A DNA stretch of 57,792 nucleotides from Tieghemiomyces parasiticus (lineage: Eukaryota > Kickxellomycota > Dimargaritomycetes > Dimargaritales > Dimargaritaceae), in contig JANBPT010000198.1 of the NCBI GenBank assembly GCA_027575765.1, positions 1-57,792 on the forward strand. Reading direction: 5' to 3'. A model generated the notes under the pieces. It saw only the letters and a list, made by a program, of their open reading frames with translations, had not been told where the DNA came from and did not search any database. Positions 1 through 11,617 of the stretch are shown here, one piece after another (position 1 is the first letter of the stretch; each line of letters starts with the position of its first letter). The position numbers were made by a program, and so were the translations under genes.

Positions 1-3000
1 TAGATTTTATTTAAGGTTTTCTCTGTTAATAGTTAACCTATCAAACTTTGCGTTACAGATTCGGACAGCCCTGGTCCAACTGTATATTCCTGAATTCTCC
101 ACTTTGCCTCAGAGGTTCTTTTGAGCGTGGGACCAACTTCCAGATATTGGCCCGCTTTACATTTCCTATTACCCCCATTTTTCGGCCGGTTTCGGATTTT
201 TGCTTGCGTTTTCCTTGCTAACCGCCGATTCAACCGCCTGACAAGTGGGTATCCCCGAAACGTGCTAAATTCTCTCTGTCGACTGGTTGTGGTTTCGCAC
301 CAAACCGTTGTCAGAAGTGAACCTGCTCATTTCTACCGCCCATCCCCCAACTCACCAAGTGAAGGCTGTAAGAGACCCTTCATCCTTGGTGAGTACACCA
401 ACCTAGCCCAGCAGACCACTCAGCCACAGCCGTGTGTCACCAGCCTCCTGCCACCCTACCAACTCTTGCTCTATTTACTTTACCCACAGAGCCCCCCCTT
501 TGGACCCAGCTGTGTCTACAGACACAGACCTGCACCTCACCCTTTGTCCTGGTGCCCGGCCCATTCACAGATCGACACCACAGTCGATCCACCTCCCGTT
601 ATTTCTTTTTTCTCCTCTTTTTTTTCTTTTTTTCCTCCCCTCTTTTTTCTTTTTTTTCACCGTACTTTCCACCAAATAAGGAAATCCCCCCCAGCCTGCC
701 TCCCCCTCCACCTAAAACTGCCATGGCCAACAAACCCAGTGCCGCTTTGACTGGCAGAGACCCTCTGGTGGGTACCAAGGCTACTGCTGCCCACCCGCCC
801 AAGCTGAAGCCCTCCGACTTCCCTCCCCGCCCATGCACATGGTGTGGTGAATTTACCACATTTTCCTCTCCTCCTCTCTTTCCCTTTCCCATTCCCTCTC
901 CCTCTCCCTTTTTCATCCATCCTGGTACCTTATTGGTGCTTGGATGGTTGCCTAGACCTGTTTATTGTTCTCTGAGGTTCATTTGAGTCTTAGCATGACT
1001 CATCTCCTTTTTCCCATCTTCTTCAAGCAGGCTCAAAGACAAAAGGATTTGAAATGGCCATCCTTATTGGCTACATCCCATTAGTAAGCAAGTTCTCTGT
1101 TGTTCTACTCCCTTATTCTCCCATTTGCTTTCCCTTAGATTTGGTCCTCAAAAAAATCCTCAATTACCAAATCCTCCCTCCTTCTTCTACCATCTTCTTC
1201 CTTTCCTTTTTTCATATATATGTCCCCCCCTTTTCTACCATCACCAACTTCACTTTCTTTTACTTTCTTCTTTACCTTTTCAAGAATAAAGTTTTCCATC
1301 AAAGAACTGGTTGCTTGATCACTACAGATGGCCAGCATCAATTGAGTCACTAGCTAGCCTGGACTAAGGAATCCAGGACAACAGGCCGTGGCGGGACCAG
1401 GCACTAGCATGAATAGAAGGGCAGCTAGTTAGCCACCAGAGCAAGGGTAGAGAAGGGGAAGGTCCTAGAAGGATAACAGGTGGAGGCACCAGTGAGGAAG
1501 GCACATTCAAAGATCAGGAAGATTGAATGCCCATTGAAAAGGATATGTGAAAGTAGGTAAGAAAAAGGGGGATAATAGATATGTGTAAAAGCCTGAAGCC
1601 CAAATAATGCAGACTACCAATTAGGTAGGCCACCATTGATTGAGATCAAGCTATGGCATGGGATATGTGGAAGCGGGAATGTAGCATCAACCAATGCTTC
1701 AATGAGATTATCATTGTGAAGGCATTTCCATTGACCACACATCCTGTTGGCAAAGCCAAGACTTGTCTATGAAAAGAGGGGATTTAGTTCACTGCACTGT
1801 AAACTGTCCAGCATTCAGTGAATAATTTGTTTAATTCTGCCAATCCTCCCTTGACCTTGATCCACCTTCCAGGCATTCTCTATGTCCCTCCTGAGGGCAC
1901 ACACATGCTGCACAATTGAAGGGAACATGTATAATAATGTGATGCCATGATTACCACCAACAATATAGGACTGAAAAGCAAAGGTGGTAGGTAAAGGTGG
2001 CTAAGGAGAGGAGAGGCGGAAGAAGAGTCTCTTGGCTGCAATAACATGTCCAGAGGGAAGATGGGGACAAGTGGAAGATGGGTAAAATGACATGGGTACA
2101 AACATAGACGCCTAATTTACCTCATTTCTTCATTGGCAAAGTGCAACCTAAGAGTGCCAGGACAACCTGGATCATATGCTACCAAGCTTAATTGCAGAAT
2201 AACCTCAGGTGGAAACTTGGAGGATCCATAAAGCTGCACGCAATCAAATAACATCCAAGGGAGTGAGGTGAGGAATAAGAGCCTGGCCATCCACTGGTAG
2301 GTGATGTGGTCCTGGTACAGAGGGTGCGTCAGTTGCTACGGCACTACTTCCTAGGTGCATGCCCTCCCTTGTGAGCACTTTGGTCATGCTGATGCATACA
2401 TTGGTTTACCAAGCCTTGGTGCTGTAGGCCACCCAACCCTAGCTTGTTGTTGGCCTACACTGTGATGCATTATTGTCCTCCACTACCGCCTTATCACCCC
2501 AGGTGCCTTCCACTTGCTAGAAACGCATTACTCATGCCTTCACTATCTTCTGCAGCTTCTATGGCATACTGTCCTAGTGGCCATTTCCTGGACCACCACC
2601 CTCACTTGTTCTTTCCTGCCTTTCTATCTCCCTGGGTTTGAAGCTACTTGTACTCAAGCAAGGCCCTGCTAACTAACCAAGAGAGGTCTGCACACCTGGG
2701 ATACCAACCTTTCAGAATTCAAGTCCTAGCATTGTGGTGCCCTAACCTACTGATCTGATCAGTTATTGCACATTTACCTCTTTCTCTTCTTTACCTAGCT
2801 TCTTCCTTCCTTTCTCTAGCTTATTCCTCTATTCCATGTTCCTTTAGGGCAATGTCAACCTTCCTGATCTGTTGGATAGTGTCGTCTCTTTGATAGGCAC
2901 TGCCACTATTGATAACCAAAAGCCAAGGTGCCACAAGACCCTGCAAGCCACTGCAACACCATTCAGGAACAAGTACCATCCCCTTAATGACAACATTTGG

Positions 3001-3330
3001 CTATGGCAAACGTACCAAGAACCCTTCATGACCAACCACCAAGACCCAATTAAGACCCAACTCTCCATACATTTCCCAGCTATATAAGACCATAAACCTA
3101 ACTACAAATATCTTTATCTTACTCCTTATCTATCTTACACGTATTACAATGAACCACCCCTTGGGGTCTCTCCTATCACAGCTATCTCTATCCTTTCAGG
3201 GCTTACCTTCCATCAGCCCTCTTCCTCATAGCTGACGCAGCAGCTTAATAGCTGCCTTCATATTCACCTGGGCGCTAGCCCCACCTCGCCCTGTTGTCCC
3301 TGAGCTCTTTCCTAACCCAAGCCGTAGTTG
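1..3330. other. Gene-free, CpG-poor, pyrimidine-rich region (probable decayed transposon DNA)
   Basis: I see no intact gene here. Between about 1381 and 3240 the CG dinucleotide occurs only about 15 times by my hand count, while gene exons nearby carry up to eight per 60 bases. CpG loss with abundant TG and CA is what methyl-cytosine deamination of silenced repeats leaves behind (family knowledge); that this is old mobile DNA is inference. A long C/T tract covers about 560-660. Short open frames exist on both strands but are low complexity, for example Pro- and Phe-rich ones at 121-986. Confidence 0.5.
723..986 (+). other. Possible fragment of a retroelement gag-like frame
   Basis: An ATG at 723 in good context (ccATGG) opens an 87-residue frame. 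Its first ~43 residues are rich in Lys and Pro and end in a run around Phe-Pro-Pro-Arg-Pro-Cys-Thr-Trp-Cys-Gly, which resembles the first half of a CCHC zinc knuckle from LTR retrotransposon Gag proteins. After that the frame becomes low-complexity Phe/Pro/Ser, so either an intron or decay follows. It lies in CpG-poor DNA. The similarity is only a short pattern seen by eye, so this could equally be chance. Confidence 0.2.
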
Positions 3331-3560
3331 TTACAAAGGATACGTGACATTCTTCGATATAAAAGACCCTCCAGACGTCGCTACTCGGTAAACAATAGCT
3401 TATCACACACACACAACCTTATACATCATTCTTCAATTCGTTCGTAAGTCGTTAGTTAGTTGGCTATTAGCCATTAGTCCTCCCCGGCTATTTGCCCTAG
3501 TTTCCTCCTTGGTAGAGTTTACCTGGCGACATTTACAAAGAATGTTGTATGGTTGCAGGT
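3331..3560 (+). promoter_or_regulatory. TATA-bearing patch, possible solo-LTR fragment or orphan promoter
   Basis: A consensus TATA box, TATAAAAG, lies at 3358-3365, followed about 40 bases on by a CA repeat (3402-3414) and then a TAG/TTA-rich stretch ending near a TGGCGACA string at about 3524. A strong TATA box with no open reading frame downstream fits the promoter of an LTR or of a lost gene. I could not find a matching second copy or clear terminal TG...CA inverted ends, so the LTR reading is only a possibility. Confidence 0.25.
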
Positions 3561-4152
3561 TAATAATATCTGGGGTGCCTAGTAAAGATGGAATCAATGA
3601 AAGCAACTGCAGGAGTCAGGCGTGAGACCCTACTTTAGCGCCCCTTCCAGTGTACCACAGTTCAATCACGCATGTACCTCACGTCTTCTACCGTTTGTCC
3701 TCACTTTCGATTTCGAAATATGGCAATACCCAATGGCGGTCCTTTTCTCTCCAATAAAACATCATTGTTTAATTCTTAGATGCTGTTATATCGACCATCT
3801 ATGCCCTCATACCAGTGCTTAGGTGGGTATAAAATAAAGTGGTAAGGTTAGGTTATGGACAGCCAGAGGATGGAAAGATTATGGTGTACAGGTCGTATCC
3901 TGATGAGCTTTTATTATATAAAAGGCCTTCCGGATGGTGGGGAGCAGCTTGGAGAACAGCCATTAACTACAGTCAAAACCCGGTCGGATATGAGTGCAGT
4001 AGGCTGAAAAATGGAGATAACCGCATTGGTGAAGGTCTAACAGTGAAGAAGCGGCCAAGTTCAGCCTTACTGTCCAGACAGCGTCTCGTCCGCCCCTCAT
4101 CATCTTCCATAATCCCCGCTCCACAGTCCCTGACCGATGCTTAACCAAAATT
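3561..4152. other. Spacer downstream of the MKT1-like gene; no gene seen
   Basis: The stretch holds only short frames without recognisable content. It should include the 3' untranslated region of the minus-strand MKT1-like gene, whose stop is at 4153-4155. Confidence 0.5.
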
Positions 4153-6871
4153 TCAGTTGCGCAGTGGACGCAACCACGTGTCAGCCTCACTGAAAGCACG
4201 GGCCACATCCGCGCTCACCTCTTTACCAACCGTCAGACTCTTCACGGCCTCAACAATGCCGTCCCAGAACCGGAACCCGCGTTGGAGGTCGGCAGCGGGG
4301 TCAACGAAAGCGCCAAAGGAGGCATTGATGTACTTATCAGCCTCTGCAGAAGTGGCGGCGGCCAGAGGACCAGACTTCCCCGCCGCTGCCTCGCCTGTAC
4401 CGTGGGCCTCGGAGTCTGCGCCAGGAGATTTAGGCAATTGGTTGACGCGGAATTGGAGATACTGCTTAGCCAAGATTCCCATCCCAACGTTGGCATCACT
4501 CGCGTAGGGCAGCTGCTGTGCGAGGGCTGCGTAGTCGTCGCGGGGTTTAGCGATGTGGTTGGTCAGGAAGAGGTTGAGGATAATCATCTCGGTGAGGCTG
4601 CGGAGAGTCTTAGTGACAACCCGTGCGCAGCTATTGAAGGCCAAGAGGTCACGACTGAGCGGGCCGCCGGTCCAGATCGCGGTGGACGCCGACCCGTCGC
4701 TGGCGGTCGATTTCTTATACTTTCCCGGGACCAGACTGAGGGTCCGCGCGATCAGCCGAATGTGACCGGCGACGGGCTCCGCTATCACCAGACGTGGGTC
4801 GCTGCGCACCGTGTCGTAGGTCGTGCTAAATGGAGAGGCCTTCAGGGCACCGTAGCGGACGAGCAGGAGAGCCAGCAGAAGTTCCTGGGACCAGTCCTCA
4901 GATGTAGCACGTTTGTCATTTGACAGACGCCGATATCCCTTAGTCAGGGCCTCCCCAAACGCTGTAGCCTGGCGCTGCTTGTCGATAACGCCTATCTGGG
5001 CCAGTACCGTTAACAATGTACTAGCCACAGCCGTGTCCGTCTGGATAAGGGTGCCCGTGGCGTCAGTGGCTGTCGTACTGCGTACCACTGATAGGTGGGC
5101 GAGGCAGGTGGCGAAAGTTACGGAGGCACCGTCGAATGCCCGGATGGCGTCCGCATCGACGAGATGCGGGTTCGTGTCGCATTGCGCGTGCGCCATGGCG
5201 TGTTCCACGGTCGGCTCAAAGAAGTATACCGAAACCTAACGGTTGCGGTTAGTGAGAAACGGGTGAAGGGGAAAAACAGGGCAAAGTGGTGAGGGTTTAG
5301 GATTGCGATTACGAGACGGGGATGGGGCGTCCTTGCGGCAGCCTTTCGCCGAGGATAACTCAATTCCTATGGCTTCCGTTTTCATGCGCACTTACTACTT
5401 TACGGTTATGGTAGAATTGGTGCAGGGATTTTGATAGGAAGGAGAGGGTACAGGTTCGCAGTGGAAGGACCTGGGCCAAAAGTTTACGGTATTCGGAGGT
5501 CTCTCCATTACATAGCGGCGCGGTTTCGAGGAGGACGCCGGATACGAGGTTATTGAGGACCTGGGGACCGACAAGGCCACGGCCAAGGTACTGATAAACC
5601 TCATCAGGGAAACGATACCCGATAAACTCGTGGATATCGCTGGGCACATCGGCCGCCTCGTCAATGGCGGTGGGAAGCGGGACGACGGCTCCTTCAGTGG
5701 TGAGCACCAGGTGATACTTGACGGCACAGCGGGCGCGGCAGAACTGGTCGACGTATTTGGTTTTGATGACCTCGGGGTTATCAGCGTAGTGCTGAACAGT
5801 ATTGAATCCAGTCTTGTGCTGCTTGATAAGGTCATGGACGGCCTTAAAGGTAAATCCCAGGTTGGAGACAGCGAGTGGGGGGAACGTGGCCGACCAATCG
5901 AACCCAGCCAGGATACACACGTCAAGAAACTGCTCAGCGTCGAGGCCTAGGTCCCTCAGGATCTGGGGTTTACTCAGCCACGCAAAGGTACCTTTGTCCA
6001 GTTCCAGGCTAACGATGACCTTGTCGACTGGGAAGGTGAGGATTTCGGACCCGGCGTAGATGGCGTGGATCGGGGATTGCGGGTGCCGCTGGAGGTACAC
6101 CAACTGGCCCCAGGCGGAGTACGGTGCGCGCATGAAGTCGACGCCGTGGCGCCGGAGGATGCGGAACACGTCGTTGAGCAGGTCCGGCTGGCTGGTCGAA
6201 CCCGAAGATTGCCACTGACTAAGGGCGGCCTCAGTTCGTTGGTGGTCGTAGAGGCTCCAGGCCCCAGCTCGCCGAGCGGGACGCTGATCTTCGCTGGAGA
6301 AGGGTTTGTCCTTACGGAGGAGCCCGATCCCGCTGAATACGAAGAGTGGGTGAATCCGGTGGGCCTTTAAAGCGGTCAGCTCCTTCTCTATGGCTGCTTC
6401 CAAGGCGAGTGGTACCCCACCCATAGCCGCAGGGTAAGGGTCTCGGATCACACTGACCATCAGCCGGCGCAGCCAGTGGTGGCCATCAATGCCGACGCGG
6501 ATGTCGCTGAGGATGTTCAGCGGTGACGACTGTAGCAGGCGCCGTTCGACTGTAAAGACTGTCAATGGTGGGGGGTATCGGTTGAATAAAAAAGGGAGGA
6601 ATGGGACAGGAAGGTTGAGACAGCGAAGCGATAGAGCTAGCCGAGCAGGGGCGGATGGCCTGGAGTCCCGGCGCCAATGGGCGACCCGGCGTTCAAGTTG
6701 GTGTGAAACGAGGGAAGGAGGGGCATGGTATCCTTCCAAACAGGCTCCTACCATGACATTGCCCCTCGACTGGACCCAAGCCTGTCACGCACGTCGGCCG
6801 CCCGTCTTGGCTAGAGAAAACATTCTGGCTCATGAAATTGACAACTTACTATCGAAGTGACGAACGGGCAT
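4153..6871 (-). CDS. MKT1: Mkt1-like protein (XPG N/I-domain family), three exons
   Basis: Coding order on the minus strand is 6871-6850, 6549-5396, 5235-4153, giving 752 residues (yeast Mkt1 is about 830). The 22-base first exon encodes MPVRHFD and donates one base; the join gives ...DIERRLLQSSPLNIL, matching the family start. Introns are 300 and 160 nt, both with GTAAGT donors. Residues about 20-330 are the XPG-like fold: GIDGHHWLRR near residue 27, a LFVFSG strand after the helical segment, then the I-region with ILAGFDWS. Residues 393-752 are the helical Mkt1 C-terminal part. In yeast, Mkt1 partners Pbp1 and controls mRNA translation at polysomes, including mitochondrial-protein mRNAs; that role is carried over from the family. 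No close functional neighbour. Confidence 0.87.
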
Positions 6872-7494
6872 GGTCCTCGAGTGCGTCACTACGGTTGTGG
6901 GGAAAATCGTGTGCTAATCCGGCGGAGTAGGGAAATGGCGTCGTGGAAGTTTGTGCCAGGACCGTATAGAGATGATAAGAAGTGGGATTCGGCAAGAATA
7001 GAACGGTTGATGGGAATTGAGGGTGAGCGCCTGGATGAATAATGTTTGGGATGTGTGGAATGTGGATGCGGTCAGATGTGGCGGTCGCAGGGACAGTAGG
7101 GTCACAATTTTGGTGCTTGGAAGCCCAGTAAAGAATCAGGGAGCTGGCTATGGGCAGAAATGAGCGTGTGCAGTCGGACTTGACTGGTGTACCAGGCAAC
7201 CGCGGCGCGATCGCTGTCTTTCTTCGCAACATTTTGTATGTAGTGGCCATTTCTAGTGTCCAGGGCTGGCTGCAACTTAGCGTCAGCCCATCTGCTTTAA
7301 ATCACTTGGCTGGTACATAGAAATTCTCATAATCTTCTGTTGCACCTATAGTAAATGTATGGTTGAGGAAATTCAAAGTCACAGGGTGTTTGCTAAATAT
7401 AATCATCACTCTGCACCATTCGGCGAGCCCTTTTTATCCAGCTATCTAAGCAGGCCCTATAGTCATTTGACTAGAGCCTAGCTAGCTCCAATTA
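6872..7494. other. Spacer between MKT1-like start and mariner remnant
   Basis: This holds the presumed promoter of the MKT1-like gene. A 133-codon minus-strand frame (6849-7250) overlaps it but has no family-like content and runs through the MKT1 first exon and splice donor, so I do not call it a gene. Confidence 0.5.
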
Positions 7495-8480
7495 TCATGC
7501 GTCCACGACCGCCTCCACTGTGCTGAACTTCTTGCCCCTCAGCCGCTGTTTGACATTCCTGAACAGCCCGAAGTCGCAGGGGACCAGGTGAGGACTGTTA
7601 GGAGGGGCTGGCGGAAGTTTGATTTTAGAGTCGGAAATATAGGTCTGGATAGCTGCAGTACAATGTAATGGTAAATTATCATGGTAAAGTTGCAGAGAGT
7701 AATGATCCAGACTTCCACGTGCCTCCACCCAGGCCTGGACTATGGGCTTCAGCCCGTACTCTACATAGAGTTCGGTGGAGACCCTGGCACCAGGGTGCTT
7801 GCCATTCAGGTGTAATAGGCCACGCCTGGTGAAATAAATGGTCAGCATCACCTTGGGTGTGGTATAACCTTGGCGGGTCTCAGCTGGGACAGGGCCACCT
7901 TTAGAATACCACATCCGGCGATTAGAGCCAGCAGGGGGATCATAAAGGTACACCCAAGTCTCATTGCCTGTGACAATGGAGTCCAGCAGGTAGTCACTGG
8001 CCCCGTCAAATTTCTCCAGGAACTCGGTGGCAAAACGCACCTACTTGTGGTGATGGTCATTAGTGAGGTTGTGGGGGATCCAGCAGTTGAAATAGCTGTG
8101 CAACCCCAGGTCCCTGCACAGGACATTGCATATGGTACTAGGGGAAGTGTGGCAGGCCCTGGCCAGCTGCTCAGCAGTAAGTCGAGGGTCTTCCCCCAGC
8201 CGTCTCAAAATTACATCACCATAATACTCACCAATATCGTCTGATGGGCAACCAGAACAAGGGTCATCTGCAAAACAGTAGTGACTTGTGCGAAAGCGAG
8301 CCAGCCGCCTGTAGATGGTGGGGTGGCTAGGGGCAGCCGGGCCTAGCCTGGAAGTCAAAATTTTAAAAATATCATCTGCCTTGTGGCCCTCCAGATAGTA
8401 ATTATAAATAAGGACCCGTACATCACGCCTGGTTAACTTGGGTGGAGTGGGGGAGGGGGTTTGAAAAGTAGACCTGATGG
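7495..8480 (-). pseudogene. Inactivated mariner-family (DD34D) transposase
   Basis: Reading the minus strand from about 8480 down, one frame carries a paired-like helix-turn-helix part (LTRRDVRVLIYNYYLEG, then a second HTH with LTAEQLARACHTSPSTI) and, after a stop codon at 8041-8043, the catalytic part. The second Asp (LYHDN) and third Asp (VPCDFGLF) are separated by exactly 34 residues, the mariner spacing. The first catalytic Asp, expected in a TGDE motif, is Asn here (TGNE). An in-frame stop plus a lost catalytic residue make it a dead copy. No ATG was found for the N-terminus, and I could not identify terminal inverted repeats, so the true ends of the element are unknown. Confidence 0.85.
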
Positions 8481-8632
8481 ATGGTTAAAAAAGCACGCTG
8501 TGAAGTCAAAAATAGTTCAATCCTGGAGTGGTTTATGCCAATCGATTTGTCATTGTTAACTCTCTTAGATTTCACCTGAAACACTGCGATCTGAGACCTC
8601 CCGCTTAAAATCCTCACTATATTTTTCGGCAT
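8423..8632 (-). repeat. Repeat copy A, beside the mariner remnant
   Basis: Translation of this minus-strand stretch contains HSRIELFLTSQ followed by a QVY motif. A second stretch at 9711-9905 in the same orientation reads HSSIELFLAAQ and then HVY, with a matching VK-containing segment upstream. At DNA level about 16 of 20 bases agree around 8508-8530 versus 9802-9824. I read these as two diverged copies of one sequence. Function is unknown; copy A overlaps the 5' end of the mariner frame. Confidence 0.4.
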
Positions 8633-9710
8633 CTATATATATAAAGCTTTATGAATTCTGTAACTCGTATTCCTTATTTAATGTGAAGGACGCGCTCTTG
8701 AATTGTATGAATAAAGCTTTCTACTCAGCCCATTAATAAGTTCCCTGCAGCTACTGAACGGGGGTTTAGCGGGCTCTACTTTCTTGGCAGCCTTAATGAT
8801 CTCAATTGTGAAATATTGGGCGCCTCTCAGTCATCACTTGATATCCCTAAAATCCCAAACCCTGCAGGGAGGCAGGGAGGGGCAGAAGGGTGATATGAGC
8901 AACACTTGTTTAGCCGAAGTGTGAACCTAGGCCTGGGTAGCTTCAAAATTACTCGCAGATCGAGTATTGCGATGGAGCTGCTCTAGGCGGCACGCTAGGC
9001 TTCCACGCTGCCTATTTCAGGTCCAGAGCCACAGACTGCGATGCAGGTTGCAAGGTAGCAACTAACAGCAGCCTTGATCCTTTGGAATTGAACCTTCAGA
9101 AATGACACACCAATTCCAGTGAAAAGGCCAGTGGTCGAGACTCAAGCGCTTTGCGGATCCAGCGGGCCTCGGTTGGTAAAGAGGCAGTTTAGTACCACGA
9201 TATCCTATGACTGGGAGAAATGAATTTCAACAGTGGATCCAAGCCACGTTACTGGCTATGATGACAAAGTAGGTCATGGTTGGGCTTGGCTAAGTTTATC
9301 AGAAAATCAACTGCTAAAGGTACATGACGGTTGTTCTGATTGCTAGCGAGGTCTCTCTGGGTTTCGCAGTCGATGGGGCTATGAGTCTCCAGGCACACGG
9401 TAAGGATGACTTATGTGATTATTACTGTTATTATTTGGTGGGACTGACCTGCACGTATCTACTACTGTTTAATCCAGGTGCTACCTCTGGTAAGATTTAA
9501 ACTGTATCCATAATAAGTTTAATAGTATTGTCCAACAGCCATCTAAATTATCTGTTGAGGAGGAAGTTTTAGCCTATATGGGCGCTGTCTAATCCCTTGA
9601 AGGTTACCTTACTGCAAATGATATCAAAGGCTGGCTTTTCTTGTAGATTTAGAGTTAGTACCCGGTACCTTGAGTTTCCAGGGCTATGAAAGCAAATTGG
9701 AGATTGTTAA
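8633..9710. other. Spacer, no gene seen
   Basis: Only short frames occur. The base composition resembles other gene-free spacers in the window, and I see no tRNA, rRNA or transposase signature. Confidence 0.45.
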
Positions 9711-9905
9711 TCAGTACTGGATAATGTAGTCGGGGTGAGGGTCATAGCTGCCGATGTAGACATGGAAGATGCAGATAATCACACACTGCGCTGCAAGGAA
9801 TAGCTCAATGCTAGAATGGGGGTTTCCACCGTCCAACGCACTCTGCTTAATATCCCTCGGCTTCACCCGAGAACGAAACTTGGCGCCTCCGGCTTCAGCT
9901 TCCAA
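9711..9905 (-). repeat. Repeat copy B, diverged partner of copy A
   Basis: This copy shares the SxIELFLxxQ...VY pattern of copy A at 8423-8632, on the same strand about 1.2 kb away. The spacing between the VK segment and IELF differs by one residue. Divergence is heavy, so the relationship rests on one short, well-conserved block. Confidence 0.35.
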
Positions 9906-11617
9906 AAACCTTGAGTTACCTTATATTTTACATGGGCTAGTCTTGGTCTTCAGCGGCACCAGGCTGGTTGCCTCAGAATGGCGGAGAAGGAGGGGGCGAA
10001 GGCAAAGGTGATTGGGTGCCTACTAGGGACCCATTTGTCACTGGTGCATGCGCGACTCTTAACGGAGCAAAATTCGGTGTGACAATTGGTAAAATATGGA
10101 ATCGAAGCTATTGTGGAATAGAAAATTGTTATCAGCCACTTAAAGTACCACCTCTCTCGCTTGGGTCTCTTCGTGAAACGGGTGGTCGCTTTGGGCCTGA
10201 CCCTGGTGCTGGCTAAAGCTTGGTAGCTGGCGATAACCTGACTGGTGGTTAGCTACGGCGTGCCTTTGGGGCTTCCATAAACTACTGGTTGGAAAATATT
10301 TTCAAACTTGGCGTTAATATTGTCCAGGATCTACTCAGGGGAGGGCTTCAGCTAGCACGCGTAAAGCTAGAATTAGCCCTCTATAATTCCTATATTATTG
10401 CGTATACGCGATCTACATGATAGTTTGGACGCACGTAACCCCACCGACTTTAATGTTCCCTCAGCACCTGGGCAATGACCAGTAATCACTTTGGGTGTTT
10501 TTTTTGTTGGGCTTCCAGGGGAGTATCATCGAGGTCAGCGGATGTATTTGAAAGGCCATTGACATGTTGTTATCTGACTGACTCTGTAAGCGACCATCTA
10601 GCCCTAATTACGAGGCCTGGTGACCTGAAGGATAGCCCAAATCGATACCAGCCGCGTGGGAGCTAACTAGGAATCGGATCCGACTATCCTTCAGCTCCGA
10701 TACCACGAATTATGATTTTCACATGAGTAGGGATACCTTGTCATATGTTCTAGGTCTATGATTGAAATCTCTGCTAGAGTTGTGTTGAATTTAAGTTGCA
10801 GTAAATCTCTTTGTTGCGCTGGTAAGCACTGTGCGCCAAGAGGTATGTGGGGCCGTCGGCTCCCGTCCGATCACAGTCATGTCCAATCTACTAACCATTA
10901 TGCAGAGAAATTGGACTGAGTTATGCTGCCATTTTAGTCTAGACCCGGCTGGTCTAGTTGAGTTGCTATGGACAGGTATCGTCTGGTTTCATCCCTTTCC
11001 GAGGACAACTTGGCCCATATACACCAGAGGTACATTGGTCGCCATTTGGGGTTTAAGGAGGTGTGGGGAGGTGACTTGTTATCACGTGATAACCCTACAC
11101 CTGCGGGGAGATCTGGTAGAAGATGGAAATAGTCAAGCAGCAGTACACACAGCGAGGCCACAGCTGGGCCATCTAGCTCTGACCCGTTGCAACGGTTAAC
11201 CGTATTGGAGCCCTTGTTATTGATGCACCCAGTAGAAAATAAACCAATGGTATGGCATCCGCCAGGTGGCATGCCGCAGCAGAGGAGGCTGGGGGCGTAT
11301 CCGCGGGTAGAAGCCTGTTGCATTGCTAGAAATTGGGAAGGGCTTTGCAACGGCTGCATGTGATGCTGCCAATTGCCCTCCCCTTCACCTTCTCCGCATT
11401 GTTAGCGCTGGCACGATTGCCGTACACCCCTTGCCAGTAGCTGACTGGTCTCTTCGCTCCATCCACTTGATTACCCCTCCTTCGATTGGGATTACCTTGT
11501 TCCGGCGCCGACCTCACTTTTGATCACTCCTATCGCAACCTGCCAGCCCCTTAAGTACTCGTCTGACCCTCGCCACCCGAAATCACCGTTGTCGACGGCC
11601 CTTCAAGTCTGCCCGTC
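9906..11617. other. Spacer upstream of POB3; no gene seen
   Basis: The largest frames (10831-11199 on plus, 10934-11359 on minus) overlap each other antisense and show no domain, so neither is called. The last ~200 bases should hold the POB3 promoter and leader. A 16-base perfect palindrome with a CACGTG core is listed separately. Confidence 0.45.
11078..11093. promoter_or_regulatory. 16-bp perfect palindrome with CACGTG core (E-box / CDEI-like)
   Basis: The sequence GTTATCACGTGATAAC reads the same on both strands. Its centre ATCACGTGAT fits the Cbf1/CDEI consensus RTCACRTG on both strands; bHLH factors of this type bind such sites in fungi. It lies about 525 bases upstream of the POB3 start. 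About one 16-bp palindrome is expected by chance in a window this size, so a regulatory role is only a suggestion. Confidence 0.35.

Noticed and set aside
4282..4923. 213-codon plus-strand frame
   Set aside because: It is antisense to MKT1-like exon 3 and has no family content; long antisense frames are common in GC-rich exons.
6849..7250. 133-codon minus-strand frame upstream of MKT1-like gene
   Set aside because: It overlaps the MKT1 first exon and splice donor and lacks any family-like pattern.
10831..11359. Overlapping 122- and 141-codon frames on opposite strands
   Set aside because: Mutually antisense, no domain, and codon use unlike the confirmed genes.
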